Part shown: positions 1 to 9,178 of the stretch, one piece after another
Numbering within the stretch: the stretch's first letter is position 1
How the letters are laid out: each line of letters starts with the position of its first letter
Origin: Pantoea sp. alder81
Lineage (GTDB): Bacteria > Pseudomonadota > Gammaproteobacteria > Enterobacterales > Enterobacteriaceae
Length of the DNA: 64,000 bases
NCBI RefSeq assembly: GCF_020179835.1
Contig: NZ_JAIUDA010000009.1
Span: 186,001-250,000 of the forward strand
Reading direction: 5' to 3'
Position numbers and translations under genes: made by a program
Notes under the pieces: generated by a model
The model's database searches: none
What the model was told of the DNA's origin: nothing
The model's input: only the letters and a program-made list of their open reading frames with translations

Positions 1-18
1 GAATTATCTGAGGAGACG

Positions 19-87
19 ATGATGGAACTTGCCATTTTTATCGGCTTTACCATCCTGATGACCGTGGTGGCGGTGCGGGTGCGTTAA
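19..87 (+). CDS. 22-residue membrane micro-ORF
   Basis: Seen: an AGGAG ribosome site lies four bases before a double ATG, and the frame encodes a 22-residue peptide that is almost entirely hydrophobic (AIFIGFTILMTVVAV) and ends in RVR, as expected for one membrane helix with a positively charged end. A strong intrinsic terminator follows about 40 bases later. I do not recognise the peptide. The good ribosome site plus the terminator argue for a real small gene, but it could also be the tail of a transcription unit that starts left of the window. The second ATG is three bases downstream and is an equally good start. Confidence 0.45.
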   Translation: MMELAIFIGFTILMTVVAVRVR

Positions 88-126
88 GTCCTGATGATGC
101 TGGCGGCTAAACGGCCGCCATGACGG

Positions 127-157
127 AGAAGCCGCGCTTACTGAGCGGCTTCTTTTT
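127..157 (+). terminator. Rho-independent terminator
   Basis: A perfect 9-bp stem (AGAAGCCGC / GCGGCTTCT) is followed by TTTTT. It reads on the plus strand after the micro-ORF and overlaps the last codons of the convergent cyclic-di-GMP gene. On the minus strand it has no U-run, so it serves only the left-hand unit. Confidence 0.8.
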
Positions 158-2684
158 CATCCTGCAAGCGCGCATGAAACGCCGCGAGCGGCATCGGCTT
201 GCCGAGGAAGTAGCCCTGCCCTTCTTCACAGGAAAGCGCCTTCAGCTCGTTGAGCTGCGCTTCGGTTTCAATCCCTTCTGCCGTAATGGTGAGCGCAAAG
301 GCGCGCGCTAATCCGACAATCCCCGCAACTACCGATTGCGCCTGCTTCGATTCCGGGAATTCTTTCATCCATGACCGATCGATTTTCAGGCCGTTGAATG
401 GGAAAGTTTTCAGGTAACCTAATGCCGCATAGCCGGTGCCAAAATCATCGACCGTTAGCCTCACGCCCAGCGCTCGCAACCCCTGCATGATTTCCAGTGC
501 GCGATCGGGGTGCTCGAAGGTGACGTTTTCAGTGATCTCCAACTCAAGCCGGGTTGCCGGTAAGCCGCTGACCGCCAGCGCATGTGCCACGCGATCCACC
601 AAATCACTGTTGCGGAATTCCACCGGTGAGATGTTAACGGATACGTAGCGCTGTTCGCCCCAGTCGCTGGCATCATGGCAGGCGCGCATTAGCACCCAAT
701 CACTGATGGCAGCGATCAGCCCATTCTCTTCCGCCAGCGGAATAAAGCGGTCTGGCGTAATCCATTGATCCTCGCCCACCTGCCAGCGAATCAGCGCTTC
801 CGCACCTGCCAGCTGTCCCGTTTGCAGTTGATAACGCGGCTGATAGTGCAGTGAAAACGTGTTGTTGCGCAGCGCCTCTTCAATCGCCTGCACCATATCG
901 CGCTTCGATTGAATATGGTTGGCCATATCGTTGGAGTACCACACCCAGCGATCGCGTCCAGCCGTGCGTGCCTGGCCGAGTGCGATGTCCGCCAGCCGCA
1001 GCAACGCCTCCGGATGAGCGGCATCCTGCGGCGCGCTGACGATACCCATGCTGGCAGTGAGATTCAGCTGATGCAATCCCGTGATTATCGGCTGATGGAC
1101 GGCGCGTTGCAGTGCGCGGCAACGATACTCCAGACCGGCACGCGAGCTTTCGCGCAGCAGCAGAATAAACTCATCCCCGCCCAGTCGTGCCGCCAGTTCA
1201 TCAGGCCCAATCAGATTTTTTAGCCGCTGAGAGATCTCATTCAGCACCACATCGCCCACCGCGTGGCCCCACGAATCGTTGATCGGTTTGAACTGATCGA
1301 GATCGAAGCTGATCACAAACAGCGGTGCCTCTTGCGTGGCATTTTCCAAATGTGTGGTCAGGAATTCCTGCAGTTGCATGCGGTTGGCAAGGCCAGTAAG
1401 CAGGTCATGGCGTGACAGGAACTGAATGCGCGCTTCCGCATCCACTTCATGGGTAATATCGGACACCGTGCCGCGAAAACCGGTGCGCAAGCCGTTACGA
1501 CGAATGGTCTTCGCCATCAATTCGCCGATACGGCGCTCACCGTTGGCAGCCATGAACTGGCAGCGCAGCGGCACATGCTGGATTTCATCGCCCTGACGCA
1601 ACAGCCAGGCCACCAGCGAATGGCTGGGATGGCTGAGGAGTTGATCCAGCGGGCGCCCAATCCAGCTTTTGACTTCGTGTCCGGTAACAGCCGCAAAACG
1701 CGAGGAGAGATAGCAAAGGCGGCCCTGATCGTCGACCTCCCAAATCCAGTCCGAGGCCGCTTCCGCCAGATCGCGAAAACGCTCTTCACTGTTGGCCAGT
1801 TCACGCTGGCTGATGGCCAGCATTTCAAAGCGACGATCGGAAATGACGGCGTTATGCAGCGCATGGCGAATGACCCGGCGTGTCACCAGCGCAACAGCCA
1901 GTACAGTGAAACAGAGCAGCGGCATCATCAGCCAGATCACCCCAAAGCCGGGATTTTTGGCCTGCCAGCGTAACACCAGCGGCTCGCCCTGAATCACCGG
2001 TTCAGCCAGCCGCGGTTCATACAACGCATCGTTTAAGCCATTCGCAATTCGCGGAGCGATCACATTGAGCGACTTGCCAAGGGCCTGCAATTTTTCCGGG
2101 GTCATGATGTTAACGAACACCATCACCGAAGACGGGCCAGGGATGGTGGGAAGATCGGGCACCTTGCCTGGCGTGATCGGCGCAGCCACCACCAATGCCG
2201 GCTGTTGATTGATTATCGCGTTGCGCGTGATGCCATCGTCAGGCTGGTGACGTGCGGCGGCCAGCAACAGCGCAGTTTGCCCGCCTAACCAGCTCTCCAG
2301 CGACGCCTCTGACAATTTGCCATCCACCACCGCGTAGCGCGTTTTGCCTGCACCATCAATGACAAACACGCCGTCGTAGTGGTACTCCTTGTACAGGCTG
2401 GGTCCAAAGTTCTCTTCATCCCACGCCCAGACCTTATTTACCGTCAGGTGCAGATTTTTCCAGCCTTCACCCCAGTTCGCGTAATCACGCACATCGGTGA
2501 TCATCTTCTCCTGCTGCTGTTGCCAGGCCTGGCGCATCAGGTTGACATCCTGCTGGATGGAGTCAGTGTTTTGTCGATGGGCAATCACCAGCACCATGAC
2601 GACAGAAAGCAATAGCACGCCAAAGAGTAGCGACGTTAAGGTGCGCAGACTGCGTCGCGTCACCCGTACCGTGTGTGCTTCCAT
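138..2684 (-). CDS. Membrane-bound CHASE4-PAS-GGDEF-EAL cyclic-di-GMP enzyme
   Basis: A two-output c-di-GMP protein of the inner membrane, about 848 residues. Order: first membrane helix near residues 15-35, a periplasmic CHASE4-like sensor to about 250, a second helix, a PAS domain around the motif SDWIWEVDDQG, then GGDEF and EAL domains. The cyclase motif GGDEF is intact. The RxxD inhibitory site five residues upstream is absent (GPDE). The phosphodiesterase keeps EALIRW, DDFGTGY, KIDRSWM and AEGIETEAQ, so both activities look possible. The start at 2684 was chosen because it sits just before the first helix and has a weak CAGGG site. The longer frame (to 2900) has no ribosome site, and another ATG is at 2732. 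It stands alone, divergent from the CPBP protease gene. The signal it senses is unknown. Confidence 0.88.
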   Translation of the reverse strand: MEAHTVRVTRRSLRTLTSLLFGVLLLSVVMVLVIAHRQNTDSIQQDVNLMRQAWQQQQEKMITDVRDYANWGEGWKNLHLTVNKVWAWDEENFGPSLYKEYHYDGVFVIDGAGKTRYAVVDGKLSEASLESWLGGQTALLLAAARHQPDDGITRNAIINQQPALVVAAPITPGKVPDLPTIPGPSSVMVFVNIMTPEKLQALGKSLNVIAPRIANGLNDALYEPRLAEPVIQGEPLVLRWQAKNPGFGVIWLMMPLLCFTVLAVALVTRRVIRHALHNAVISDRRFEMLAISQRELANSEERFRDLAEAASDWIWEVDDQGRLCYLSSRFAAVTGHEVKSWIGRPLDQLLSHPSHSLVAWLLRQGDEIQHVPLRCQFMAANGERRIGELMAKTIRRNGLRTGFRGTVSDITHEVDAEARIQFLSRHDLLTGLANRMQLQEFLTTHLENATQEAPLFVISFDLDQFKPINDSWGHAVGDVVLNEISQRLKNLIGPDELAARLGGDEFILLLRESSRAGLEYRCRALQRAVHQPIITGLHQLNLTASMGIVSAPQDAAHPEALLRLADIALGQARTAGRDRWVWYSNDMANHIQSKRDMVQAIEEALRNNTFSLHYQPRYQLQTGQLAGAEALIRWQVGEDQWITPDRFIPLAEENGLIAAISDWVLMRACHDASDWGEQRYVSVNISPVEFRNSDLVDRVAHALAVSGLPATRLELEITENVTFEHPDRALEIMQGLRALGVRLTVDDFGTGYAALGYLKTFPFNGLKIDRSWMKEFPESKQAQSVVAGIVGLARAFALTITAEGIETEAQLNELKALSCEEGQGYFLGKPMPLAAFHARLQDEKEAAQ

Positions 2685-2947
2685 ATTAGCCCTGGCAGGC
2701 AAGGTCGCGTGCCGGTGATACTCAGAATTCATGCAATGTGCTCGCAAACAGAGGCAGCAAAAAAGAAGACAGGGTGCGCTTTCGATGCGCCTCCGTCCTG
2801 TAATGGTTTTTTTGGTTATCGGCGCAGCCCGCTGCAGATTTAGTCCTCGCGGCGGAATTTTTGAGCAGTGCAATTCTGTGTGGGGCCATCTCGACAGCAA
2901 TGATCGCCATTGCTACTATGCGTTCTCCTCTGCCCATTGAGCTGACT

Positions 2948-3595
2948 ATGGACACCCAATCCGACAAAGTGACGCTGACGCTGTTCTACGCCGCGAGCTT
3001 TGTGGTGTATTACGTCGTGACCATGCTGATTACGCTGTTTCCCAACTACGGGGCGCTGCGCAATAACGGTTTACTGGTGCCGGTGCTCTGCTTGTTTGAA
3101 TTCGCGGTGATTTACCCGCTGTATCGTTTTTACTGCCAACGCCGAACTGACATTCCGCTGGGATATCTGCGTCCCGGTCAGGCGTTGCTGTTTGTCGGTG
3201 CGCTGGTGGCGCTGATGGTGGCGCAAACGCAATTCCTGCAACCGGAAGGCTGGTTGATTGCGCAGAGCCAACAGGGACGCAGTTCGATGCTGATCCTGCT
3301 GCTGACTGCCGTGCTGCTGGCGCCGGTATTTGAAGAGGTGTTGTTCCGCGGTTTTCTGTTACAAGGATTTTTGTTGTGGGCACCGAAGAGTCGCTTCGCC
3401 TGCATGCTGCTCACCTCGCTGCTGTTCGCCGCGATGCACACGCAATACGTGCACTGGGAGACCATTGTGGCCCTGACGCTGTTTTCACTGTTGCTGTGCT
3501 ATGCCCGTCTGCGCAGTAATAGCCTCGCGCTGCCCATTTTCCTGCATACGCTCAATAACCTGATCGCGATTCTGCCCGCCTGGTTCTACGCATAA
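2948..3595 (+). CDS. CPBP family intramembrane metalloprotease
   Basis: A polytopic membrane protein of about 215 residues with the three CPBP (Abi/CAAX-protease-like) motifs: EEVLFR, FAAMH and HTLNN, which together should bind the catalytic metal. Known members cleave substrates within the membrane or act in bacteriocin self-immunity; the substrate here cannot be told. The start at 2948 gives the protein beginning MDTQSDKV. An in-frame ATG at 2918 is an alternative, and neither has a strong ribosome site. The gene stands alone and ends at a bidirectional terminator shared with the small convergent gene. Confidence 0.8.
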   Translation: MDTQSDKVTLTLFYAASFVVYYVVTMLITLFPNYGALRNNGLLVPVLCLFEFAVIYPLYRFYCQRRTDIPLGYLRPGQALLFVGALVALMVAQTQFLQPEGWLIAQSQQGRSSMLILLLTAVLLAPVFEEVLFRGFLLQGFLLWAPKSRFACMLLTSLLFAAMHTQYVHWETIVALTLFSLLLCYARLRSNSLALPIFLHTLNNLIAILPAWFYA

Positions 3596-3596
3596 A

Positions 3597-3624
3597 AAAA
3601 CAGCGCAATTTCTTGCGCTGTTTT
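3597..3624. terminator. Bidirectional terminator between convergent genes
   Basis: A 12-bp stem AAAACAGCGCAA / TTGCGCTGTTTT with a 4-base loop. The A-run and T-run on the two sides let it work in both directions, for the CPBP gene and for the small minus-strand gene at 3638. Confidence 0.85.
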
Positions 3625-3637
3625 CAGAATAAAAGCT

Positions 3638-3823
3638 TCAGGAAATCGCCGAGTCTTTGTGTTTATCCGCCTCAAAATGGGCTTTGAACTGCTCGTAAAT
3701 GGAAATCATGTTTGAAGCATCGCCTTGCAGCGGGCTCAGTTTGCCAGCGCGCACCAGTTCAATCACCAGTTGCAGCGCGGCTTGTTTCGGGCTGCTGGCC
3801 GGATGGGCAATTTCGTTCAACAT
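3638..3823 (-). CDS. Small conserved-looking hypothetical protein (61 aa)
   Basis: A soluble, mostly helical 61-residue protein (AALQLVIELVRAGKL ... YEQFKAHFEADKHK) with no cysteine, signal peptide or membrane segment. A GAGTGAG stretch about 8 bases before the ATG is a weak ribosome site. The gene fills the gap before a shared terminator, which supports it being real. I do not recognise a family or function. The repeated short charged helices suggest a small regulatory or binding protein, but that is a guess. Confidence 0.6.
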   Translation of the reverse strand: MLNEIAHPASSPKQAALQLVIELVRAGKLSPLQGDASNMISIYEQFKAHFEADKHKDSAIS

Positions 3824-3942
3824 TGGTCACTCACTCATCATTTTTGTCAGGGCCGCACAGTTTAGCCCAGATTGTACTGCTGTTGTGCGTCCGTCTGGTT
3901 ATAATCTCGCCGTTCGCACCACCAGGCCGCTCAGGGCGATCA

Positions 3943-3969
3943 TTGACTCTCGTGCCGTTTGGCTATACT
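3943..3969 (+). promoter_or_regulatory. Candidate sigma-70 promoter
   Basis: TTGACT and TATACT separated by 15 bases, about 70 bases before the small cysteine-rich gene at 4037. The hexamers are near consensus but the spacer is short, so this is only a candidate. Confidence 0.35.
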
Positions 3970-4036
3970 GGATTAAAAAAAGGAACGAACAGCCACTGCT
4001 TCCGTCTCATCAGGAACGTGTTAAAGGAGTCCAATC

Positions 4037-4207
4037 ATGCTGATTGGTTTTGTGTTGTTAGTGAGCGCGTGTGGACATGATGCCTGTGACGCCTTACCCG
4101 TGTCAGAACGTATCTACCCAACCAAAGTGGCCTGTGAGCAAATGGCCGACCGCATCCATAAAGTCCGGCCGAATGTGGTCCTGCTGTGCGGGGAAGTGCA
4201 CCGTTAA
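4037..4207 (+). CDS. Small cysteine-rich exported protein, YebW/DUF1482-like
   Basis: A 56-residue protein preceded by a strong AAAGGAGT ribosome site seven bases from the ATG. It opens with a short hydrophobic stretch (MLIGFVLLVSAC) and has four cysteines (12, 17, 33, 51), which could form two disulfides. The spacing of the cysteines and the order 'hydrophobic start, CxxxxCD, Y-T-x-x-C, R-I, C-G-E' recall E. coli YebW (DUF1482); this match is from memory. VSAC also reads as a possible lipobox, but the N-terminus lacks the usual positive charge. Function is unknown. Confidence 0.55.
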   Translation: MLIGFVLLVSACGHDACDALPVSERIYPTKVACEQMADRIHKVRPNVVLLCGEVHR

Positions 4208-4318
4208 TTCGGTGCCAGTTTTATTTGAACTGTACAAAAATAAGCCAGGCGGCATTGCAAGATGGGCGCATAGCGTCCAAAATATAAGCTGCTTTACACT
4301 ATTACCGTTGTGAATCCC

Positions 4319-4552
4319 ATGAAGACTACTCGCCCCCGTCGTCCAAACGGACGCTGGGTTTATTACATTTTGTATGATGGCATTCTCTGGCCCTGCCCGG
4401 TACGTTGGGAATGGGAGAGCAGCTTTGAAGGCTGGTTGCCGTTCTACTACTCGCCCACTTTTGAGTTTGTGGCGGGCGACCCACGCAAGGCCTATCGCAT
4501 TGCGCGCAGCAGTGTGCGTAACGTTCGTCAGCCAGACAGCGAATATGCCTGA
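4319..4552 (+). CDS. Aromatic-rich hypothetical protein (77 aa)
   Basis: Encodes 77 residues with a basic start (MKTTRPRRPNGR) and many aromatic residues (WVYYILYDG, WPCPVRWEWESS, FYYSPTFEF). There is no signal peptide or membrane helix. A GTG nine bases upstream (4310) is in frame and would add three residues; no clear ribosome site favours either start. The stop is one base from the stop of the convergent 39-residue gene. I do not recognise the family. The dense aromatic content makes a non-coding frame unlikely. Confidence 0.6.
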   Translation: MKTTRPRRPNGRWVYYILYDGILWPCPVRWEWESSFEGWLPFYYSPTFEFVAGDPRKAYRIARSSVRNVRQPDSEYA

Positions 4553-4553
4553 A

Positions 4554-4673
4554 TCAACCGAGCTGCCACGGTAACCAGCTGGCGGTCAGCAGATAGTGCA
4601 TCCCTTCCAGCACCAGAATCACCATCACTAGTACGCCGAGCTTATGGCGGCAGATCCAGTCTTTCAGCCCCAT
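4554..4673 (-). CDS. 39-residue membrane protein overlapping yniD
   Basis: The ATG lies inside the last codons of yniD, and the two frames overlap by 10 bases, suggesting coupled translation. The peptide has a basic, tryptophan-containing start (MGLKDWICRHK), one hydrophobic helix (LGVLVMVILVLEGMHYLL) and a short tail (WLPWQLG). That is the layout of a single-pass inner-membrane microprotein. I do not know a named homologue. Support comes from the overlap with the recognisable YniD and from the frame ending exactly where the convergent gene ends. Confidence 0.55.
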   Translation of the reverse strand: MGLKDWICRHKLGVLVMVILVLEGMHYLLTASWLPWQLG

Positions 4674-4771
4674 ATCATGGCCGCCCAGCGAATCAGCATC
4701 AGCGCGCCGCAGATGCACAGCAGCACCACAATCATTTTCCAGTGTTTAGTTGCAGCCAGTTTTTTCCCCAC
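4664..4771 (-). CDS. yniD: Small membrane protein YniD
   Basis: A 35-residue single-helix membrane protein. The stretch HWKMIVVLLCICGALMLIRW followed by AAMIWG matches E. coli YniD as I recall it nearly residue for residue, at the same length. The start is GTG at 4771, set by a strong GGAGG six bases upstream; an ATG nearby is out of frame. YniD has no assigned biochemical role that I know of. Here it sits just upstream of osmC's terminator-like hairpin and overlaps a second small membrane gene, so the pair may act together (inference). Confidence 0.8.
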   Translation of the reverse strand: MGKKLAATKHWKMIVVLLCICGALMLIRWAAMIWG

Positions 4772-4794
4772 GCATCCTCCAGACGGCAGAAAGC

Positions 4795-4820
4795 AACGAT
4801 GCGCCCTGAGGCGCATCGTT
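4795..4820 (-). terminator. osmC: Hairpin after osmC
   Basis: An 11-bp stem AACGATGCGCC / GGCGCATCGTT with a 4-base loop lies about 30 bases past the osmC stop. The U-run on the minus strand is poor (GCTTTC), so termination may be partial. Confidence 0.5.
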
Positions 4821-4849
4821 ATTCTACCGCTGGTAAAGCGTAAGGGCGA

Positions 4850-5278
4850 TTAATTATTCAGCGTGTAGTCCAGGCTAATTTCAGCATTGAGGACTTGTGA
4901 CACAGGACAGCCCGCTTTGGCTTTCTGAATAATCTCATCAAATTTGGCGCTATCGATGCCCGGCAGCGCAATGGTGCTGGTCAGGGCAATTTTGGTAATG
5001 GCGAAACCTTCACCTTGCTTGTCCAGTGACACATCCGCCGTGGTATCAATACTTTTTGGCGGATGGCCAGCCTGACCCAGCATCAGCGACAGCGCCATGG
5101 AGAAGCACGCCGCATGTGCCGCACCGATCAGCTCTTCCGGATTTGTGCCCTTCTCACCCTCAAAACGGGTATTGAAGCCGTAAGGCTGGTTGCTCAGCAC
5201 GCCACTTTCGGTGCTCACCGTACCTTTGCCTTTGATGTCGCCTTCCCAATGGGCCGATCCTTTCTTATGAATGGTCAT
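4850..5278 (-). CDS. osmC: Organic hydroperoxide-reducing peroxiredoxin OsmC
   Basis: A cytoplasmic thiol peroxidase of 142 residues that reduces organic hydroperoxides. It follows E. coli OsmC closely from the start (MTIHKKGSAHWEGDIKGKG) through both catalytic cysteine regions, HAACFSMAL and KAGCPVSQV. The start is fixed by AGGAGGAATGAC directly upstream. The gene lies 66 bases behind lldD on the same strand without an obvious terminator between them, so some read-through from the lactate operon is possible. Elsewhere osmC has its own stress-responsive promoters. Confidence 0.95.
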   Translation of the reverse strand: MTIHKKGSAHWEGDIKGKGTVSTESGVLSNQPYGFNTRFEGEKGTNPEELIGAAHAACFSMALSLMLGQAGHPPKSIDTTADVSLDKQGEGFAITKIALTSTIALPGIDSAKFDEIIQKAKAGCPVSQVLNAEISLDYTLNN

Positions 5279-5344
5279 GTCATTCCTCCTGTTAGTCAGA
5301 CAGCAGTCAGTATAGACAACGTCACTCATTTTGCTTTCCGCGCC

Positions 5345-6535
5345 TCAGCTCACGGCACGCGGTCGAGCCGGATGTAACCCCGCTTCGCTCAGCAGCGCAT
5401 TCGCCTGCACCAGCGAGTCCTGGGTGATCTCGGCAATGGTTTTTGCCCCGGTTAGCGTCATCGCCACTTTCATCTCTTTTTCGATCAAATTCAGCAAATT
5501 CTCAACGCCACGCTGACCATGAGTCGCCAGCGCATAGATAAAGGCGCGTCCCAGCAGCACGGTGTCAGCACCCAGCGCGATCATGCGCACCACATCCAGA
5601 CCGTTGCGGATACCACTGTCGGCCAGAATCGCAATATCGCCTTTCACGGCATCAGCAATGGCGGGCAGTGCGCGTGCCGATGACAGCACACCATCCAGCT
5701 GACGTCCGCCGTGGTTCGACACCACAATGCCGTCCGCGCCAAAGCGCACGGCATCACGCGCATCTTCGGGATCCAGAATGCCTTTGATCACCATCGGGCC
5801 ATCCCAGAACTCGCGAATCCACTCCAGGTCTTTCCATGAGATCGACGGGTCAAAGTTATTCGCCAGCCAGCCAATGTAATCTTCCAGTCCGGTGGGCTTT
5901 CCGAGATAAGCGGAGATATTACCGAGATCGTGCGGACGGCCATTCAGCCCCACATCCCATGCCCACTGCGGATGCGTCACCGCCTGCCAGTAGCGACGCA
6001 TCGCCGCATTTGGCCCGCTCATGCCCGAATGCGCATCGCGATAACGCGCGCCCGGCGTCGGCATATCCACGGTGAAGACCAGCGTCGAGCAACCCGCCGC
6101 CTTGGCGCGCTCCAGTGCGTTACGCATAAAGCCACGATCGCGCAGCACATACAGCTGGAACCACATTGGGCGGTTGATGGCAGGCGCCACCTCTTCAATC
6201 GGACACAGTGAGACGGTGGAAAGCGTGAACGGAATGCCTTTCGATGCCGCGGCACGTGCCGCCTGCACTTCTCCGCGTCGCGCATACATGCCGCACAGGC
6301 CCACGGGCGCTAACGCGACCGGCATCGAGAGCGTTTCGTTGAACAGTTTGGTTTCCAGACTGAGATCGGACATGTTCTTCAACACCCGCTGGCGCAGCGC
6401 CACGTCCGACAGATCGGACACATTGCGCTTCAGGGTGTGTTCGGCGTAGGCACCGCCGTCAAGATAGTGGAACAGGAACGGTGGCAGGATGCGTTGCGCC
6501 GCGGCGCGGTAGTCACTGGCAGCAGAGATGATCAT
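5345..6535 (-). CDS. lldD: L-lactate dehydrogenase (FMN, quinone-linked)
   Basis: A peripheral membrane flavoenzyme that oxidises L-lactate to pyruvate and passes electrons to the quinone pool. The 396-residue length is that of LldD. Typical parts are visible: [10 protein letters not shown] start, FHYLDGGAY, the substrate/FMN stretch [12 protein letters not shown] with the catalytic histidine, and [11 protein letters not shown] for phosphate binding. It is the last gene of lldPRD; its ATG overlaps the lldR stop by one base (TGATG), so translation is coupled. Confidence 0.97.
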   Translation of the reverse strand: MIISAASDYRAAAQRILPPFLFHYLDGGAYAEHTLKRNVSDLSDVALRQRVLKNMSDLSLETKLFNETLSMPVALAPVGLCGMYARRGEVQAARAAASKGIPFTLSTVSLCPIEEVAPAINRPMWFQLYVLRDRGFMRNALERAKAAGCSTLVFTVDMPTPGARYRDAHSGMSGPNAAMRRYWQAVTHPQWAWDVGLNGRPHDLGNISAYLGKPTGLEDYIGWLANNFDPSISWKDLEWIREFWDGPMVIKGILDPEDARDAVRFGADGIVVSNHGGRQLDGVLSSARALPAIADAVKGDIAILADSGIRNGLDVVRMIALGADTVLLGRAFIYALATHGQRGVENLLNLIEKEMKVAMTLTGAKTIAEITQDSLVQANALLSEAGLHPARPRAVS

Positions 6536-7320
6536 CAGTTTTTTTCCTTACGATTATCCAGGGACTCGCCTGGCAAGCGGGTAATTCGCGCCTGTCGGGC
6601 TTCATCTTCATGGAGCGATTTCAAGGTGGTATGCACAAAGCCGAGGTGATCCATCGCCGCCTGACGTGCCGCCTCGGCATCCCCGGCCATCACCGCATCG
6701 AACATCGCCTGATGTTGTTCATTCAGGCGATTAAAGATCACCGGCTGGGTGTACATGCGCTGGCGGCTGTGCAATACCGAAGATTGCAGTAAATCGAAAA
6801 AGCCGCGCATGGTTTGCAGTAGCACCACATTATGCGAGGCCTCAGCAATGGCGAGATGGAAGCGCAGATCGGCCTGCGCAGCGATATCGGGATCGTCACA
6901 GTCGTGCATCTTCAGCAGGGCATCGAAGGCAAGACGCAGCTTCTCTTTATCCGCTTCAGTGGCACGCAAGGCGGCGTGCCAGGCGGTACTGGCTTCGATG
7001 GCGTGGCGCGCTTCCAGGATATCCCAGCGATAATCCGGGTCGTCCGCCAGCAGCTGGCGAATCGGCTCGACAATACGCTGTTCCGACCAGGGTTCCTGCG
7101 GCTCACACAGCCAGGTGCCGCCGCCGCGTTTGCTGATTAACACGCCGCTGCTGATCAACTGCTGGATCGCCTCACGCAATGATGAGCGCGAAACCCCGAA
7201 CTCAGCGGCCAGCTGACGCTCAGCCGGCAAACGCATGCCCGGCTCCAGCTGATGTTCGTCAATCCAGGCGCGCAGTCGCGCCCGTAGCGTATCCGCTAAT
7301 CGCGGCGTGTTTTCTGTCAT
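6535..7320 (-). CDS. lldR: Lactate-responsive regulator LldR (GntR family)
   Basis: A 261-residue GntR/FadR-type regulator: winged helix at residues 8-75 ([20 protein letters not shown]) and an all-helical FCD ligand domain behind it ([14 protein letters not shown]). In E. coli it represses lldPRD and turns activator on binding L-lactate, acting at two spaced operators. Two identical copies of such an operator lie upstream of lldP here. The gene overlaps lldP by four bases (ATGA) and lldD by one, so all three form one operon. Confidence 0.95.
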   Translation of the reverse strand: MTENTPRLADTLRARLRAWIDEHQLEPGMRLPAERQLAAEFGVSRSSLREAIQQLISSGVLISKRGGGTWLCEPQEPWSEQRIVEPIRQLLADDPDYRWDILEARHAIEASTAWHAALRATEADKEKLRLAFDALLKMHDCDDPDIAAQADLRFHLAIAEASHNVVLLQTMRGFFDLLQSSVLHSRQRMYTQPVIFNRLNEQHQAMFDAVMAGDAEAARQAAMDHLGFVHTTLKSLHEDEARQARITRLPGESLDNRKEKN

Positions 7321-8966
7321 GGAATCATCCAGGTTAAGACATAGGCCTGCAGCGTGGTGATCACGCCCACCATACAGGTGAAGATCAGGCTGTGTTTGAC
7401 GGTAAAGCGGAACAAGTCTGACTCCTTACCCACCAGCCCCACGGCGGCGCAGGCGATGGCGATCGACTGCGGTGAAATCATCTTACCCGTTACGCCACCC
7501 GTGGTGTTGGCGGCCACCAGCAGCACATCCGACACACCAATCTGCTGCGCGGTGGTGGCCTGCAACGCCGCGAACAGCGCATTAGAAGAAGTATCGGAGC
7601 CGGTGAGGAACACGCCAAGCCAGCCAAGGAACGGCGAAAAGAAGGTAAAGGCACTGCCGGTGTGCGCCAGCGCTAAGGCCAACGTCGCCGAGAGTCCGGA
7701 ATAGTTGGAGATAAAGGCAAAAGCCAGCACCATACCGATTGAATAGATCGGCAGGGCCAGCTCTTTCAGCGTCTCAGCGAAGGTCTGGATCGCTGCGGCA
7801 GGTTTCATGCGCAGCCAAATCACAGACAGCACCGCCGCCACGATAATCGCCGTGCCGGTCGCTGACAGCACATCGAACTTAAAGATAGCCGCATACGGCG
7901 TGGCCGCACTCACCACCGGCGGCATGCGGGATACCAGCTCATGCAGAAGCGGGACCGGCACACTGAACACCCAGTCATACATCGCGCCGCCTTTGGCAAA
8001 CAGCGCTTTGAACGGCGGAATGCTCCACAGGGTTACGGTGGCGGTAAGGAACAGGAACGGCATCCACGCACGCACAATCTGGCCCAGCGTATAGCGCTGA
8101 GAGGCTTTCGTCGGGTCAACTGCGGTTTTCTCATCGAAGCGGAAAATACGCACCGGCTTCCAGCGTCGCAGGAACAACGTCAGGCAGATAAGTGAGGCCA
8201 GCGACGAGATGATGTCCGGCAATTCAGGGCCAAGGAAGTTGGAGCTGAGGAACTGGGCAATGGCAAACGATCCGCCCGCCACGATCACCGCTGGCCATGT
8301 TTCCTTAATACCGCGCCAACCATCCATAATCGCCATGATCCAGAACAGCACAATGATGGTCAGGAACGGCAATTGACGCCCGGCCATCTGGCCAATCTGG
8401 AAGCTGTCGAGTCCGGTGACCTGCCCGGCGACGATAATGGGGATCCCCATCGCACCAAAGGCCACCGGCGCGGTGTTAACGATCAAGCACAAGCCCGCGG
8501 CATACAGCGGATTAAAGCCTAATCCCACCAGCAGTGCAGCGGTGATCGCCACCGGTGCGCCAAAACCCGCCGCGCCTTCGAGAAACGCGCCGAAAGAGAA
8601 TCCAACGATCAGCATCTGCAAGCGCTGATCGGGGGTAATAGAGAGGATCGAAGCACGGATAATGTCGAATTGCCCGGTTTTCACCGAAATCTTATAAACA
8701 AACACCGCCGCCACGATGATCCAGGCAATCGGCCACAGGCCGTAGAGGAAGCCATAGACCACGGAGGCCAATGCCTGACCCAGCGGCATGCCATACAGGA
8801 ACAGCGCCACCAGCAGTGCAATCACCACCGTGGCGGTGCCCGCCTGATAGCCTTTTAGCTTGAGCTTCAGCAGCGCGAAGAAGAAGAACACAATCGGGAT
8901 CACCGCCACCAGGCTGGAAAGCCACAGATTGTTGAGAGGATCGTAGTTTTGTTGCCACACCGGCAT
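7317..8966 (-). CDS. lldP: L-lactate permease
   Basis: Inner-membrane lactate/proton symporter of 549 residues and about 12-14 helices. The start [13 protein letters not shown] at 8966 aligns with E. coli LldP and has GGAGATAACGGC before it; the longer frame adds a non-homologous stretch. Recognisable parts are [13 protein letters not shown] near the N-terminus, the loop [16 protein letters not shown] and the late [10 protein letters not shown] stretch. First gene of lldPRD, under the two LldR operators. Confidence 0.96.
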   Translation of the reverse strand: MPVWQQNYDPLNNLWLSSLVAVIPIVFFFFALLKLKLKGYQAGTATVVIALLVALFLYGMPLGQALASVVYGFLYGLWPIAWIIVAAVFVYKISVKTGQFDIIRASILSITPDQRLQMLIVGFSFGAFLEGAAGFGAPVAITAALLVGLGFNPLYAAGLCLIVNTAPVAFGAMGIPIIVAGQVTGLDSFQIGQMAGRQLPFLTIIVLFWIMAIMDGWRGIKETWPAVIVAGGSFAIAQFLSSNFLGPELPDIISSLASLICLTLFLRRWKPVRIFRFDEKTAVDPTKASQRYTLGQIVRAWMPFLFLTATVTLWSIPPFKALFAKGGAMYDWVFSVPVPLLHELVSRMPPVVSAATPYAAIFKFDVLSATGTAIIVAAVLSVIWLRMKPAAAIQTFAETLKELALPIYSIGMVLAFAFISNYSGLSATLALALAHTGSAFTFFSPFLGWLGVFLTGSDTSSNALFAALQATTAQQIGVSDVLLVAANTTGGVTGKMISPQSIAIACAAVGLVGKESDLFRFTVKHSLIFTCMVGVITTLQAYVLTWMIP

Positions 8967-9053
8967 GCCGTTATCTCCAGAGGTTACCAGATGAGTGCAG
9001 CGCAACGGCAATGCAGGATTGCGCCACAAGTCTTGCCCTTCTGCTCACCGAAA

Positions 9054-9066
9054 TTGGTAGGACCAA
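9054..9066. promoter_or_regulatory. lldP: LldR operator, proximal copy
   Basis: TTGGTAGGACCAA, 13 bases with TTGGT/ACCAA symmetry, 88 bases before the lldP start. The same 13 bases recur at 9179. FadR-type GntR proteins bind such GGTNNNACC sites, and E. coli lldPRD also has two spaced operators. Confidence 0.8.
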
Positions 9067-9178
9067 AATGCAGTGCGGGGCTTTCTGGCTCCAGATAGTT
9101 AATGCATTGTTAACCTAAAGCAACGAAGCTGGGGTGATTTTTCGTGTTATGTGACGATGTGGCAACATTTAAATCGTT

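Noticed and set aside
2685-2900. 72-codon N-terminal extension of the CHASE4-GGDEF-EAL protein
   Set aside because: Rich in Cys and Arg, no ribosome site, and it would place non-homologous sequence before the first membrane helix.
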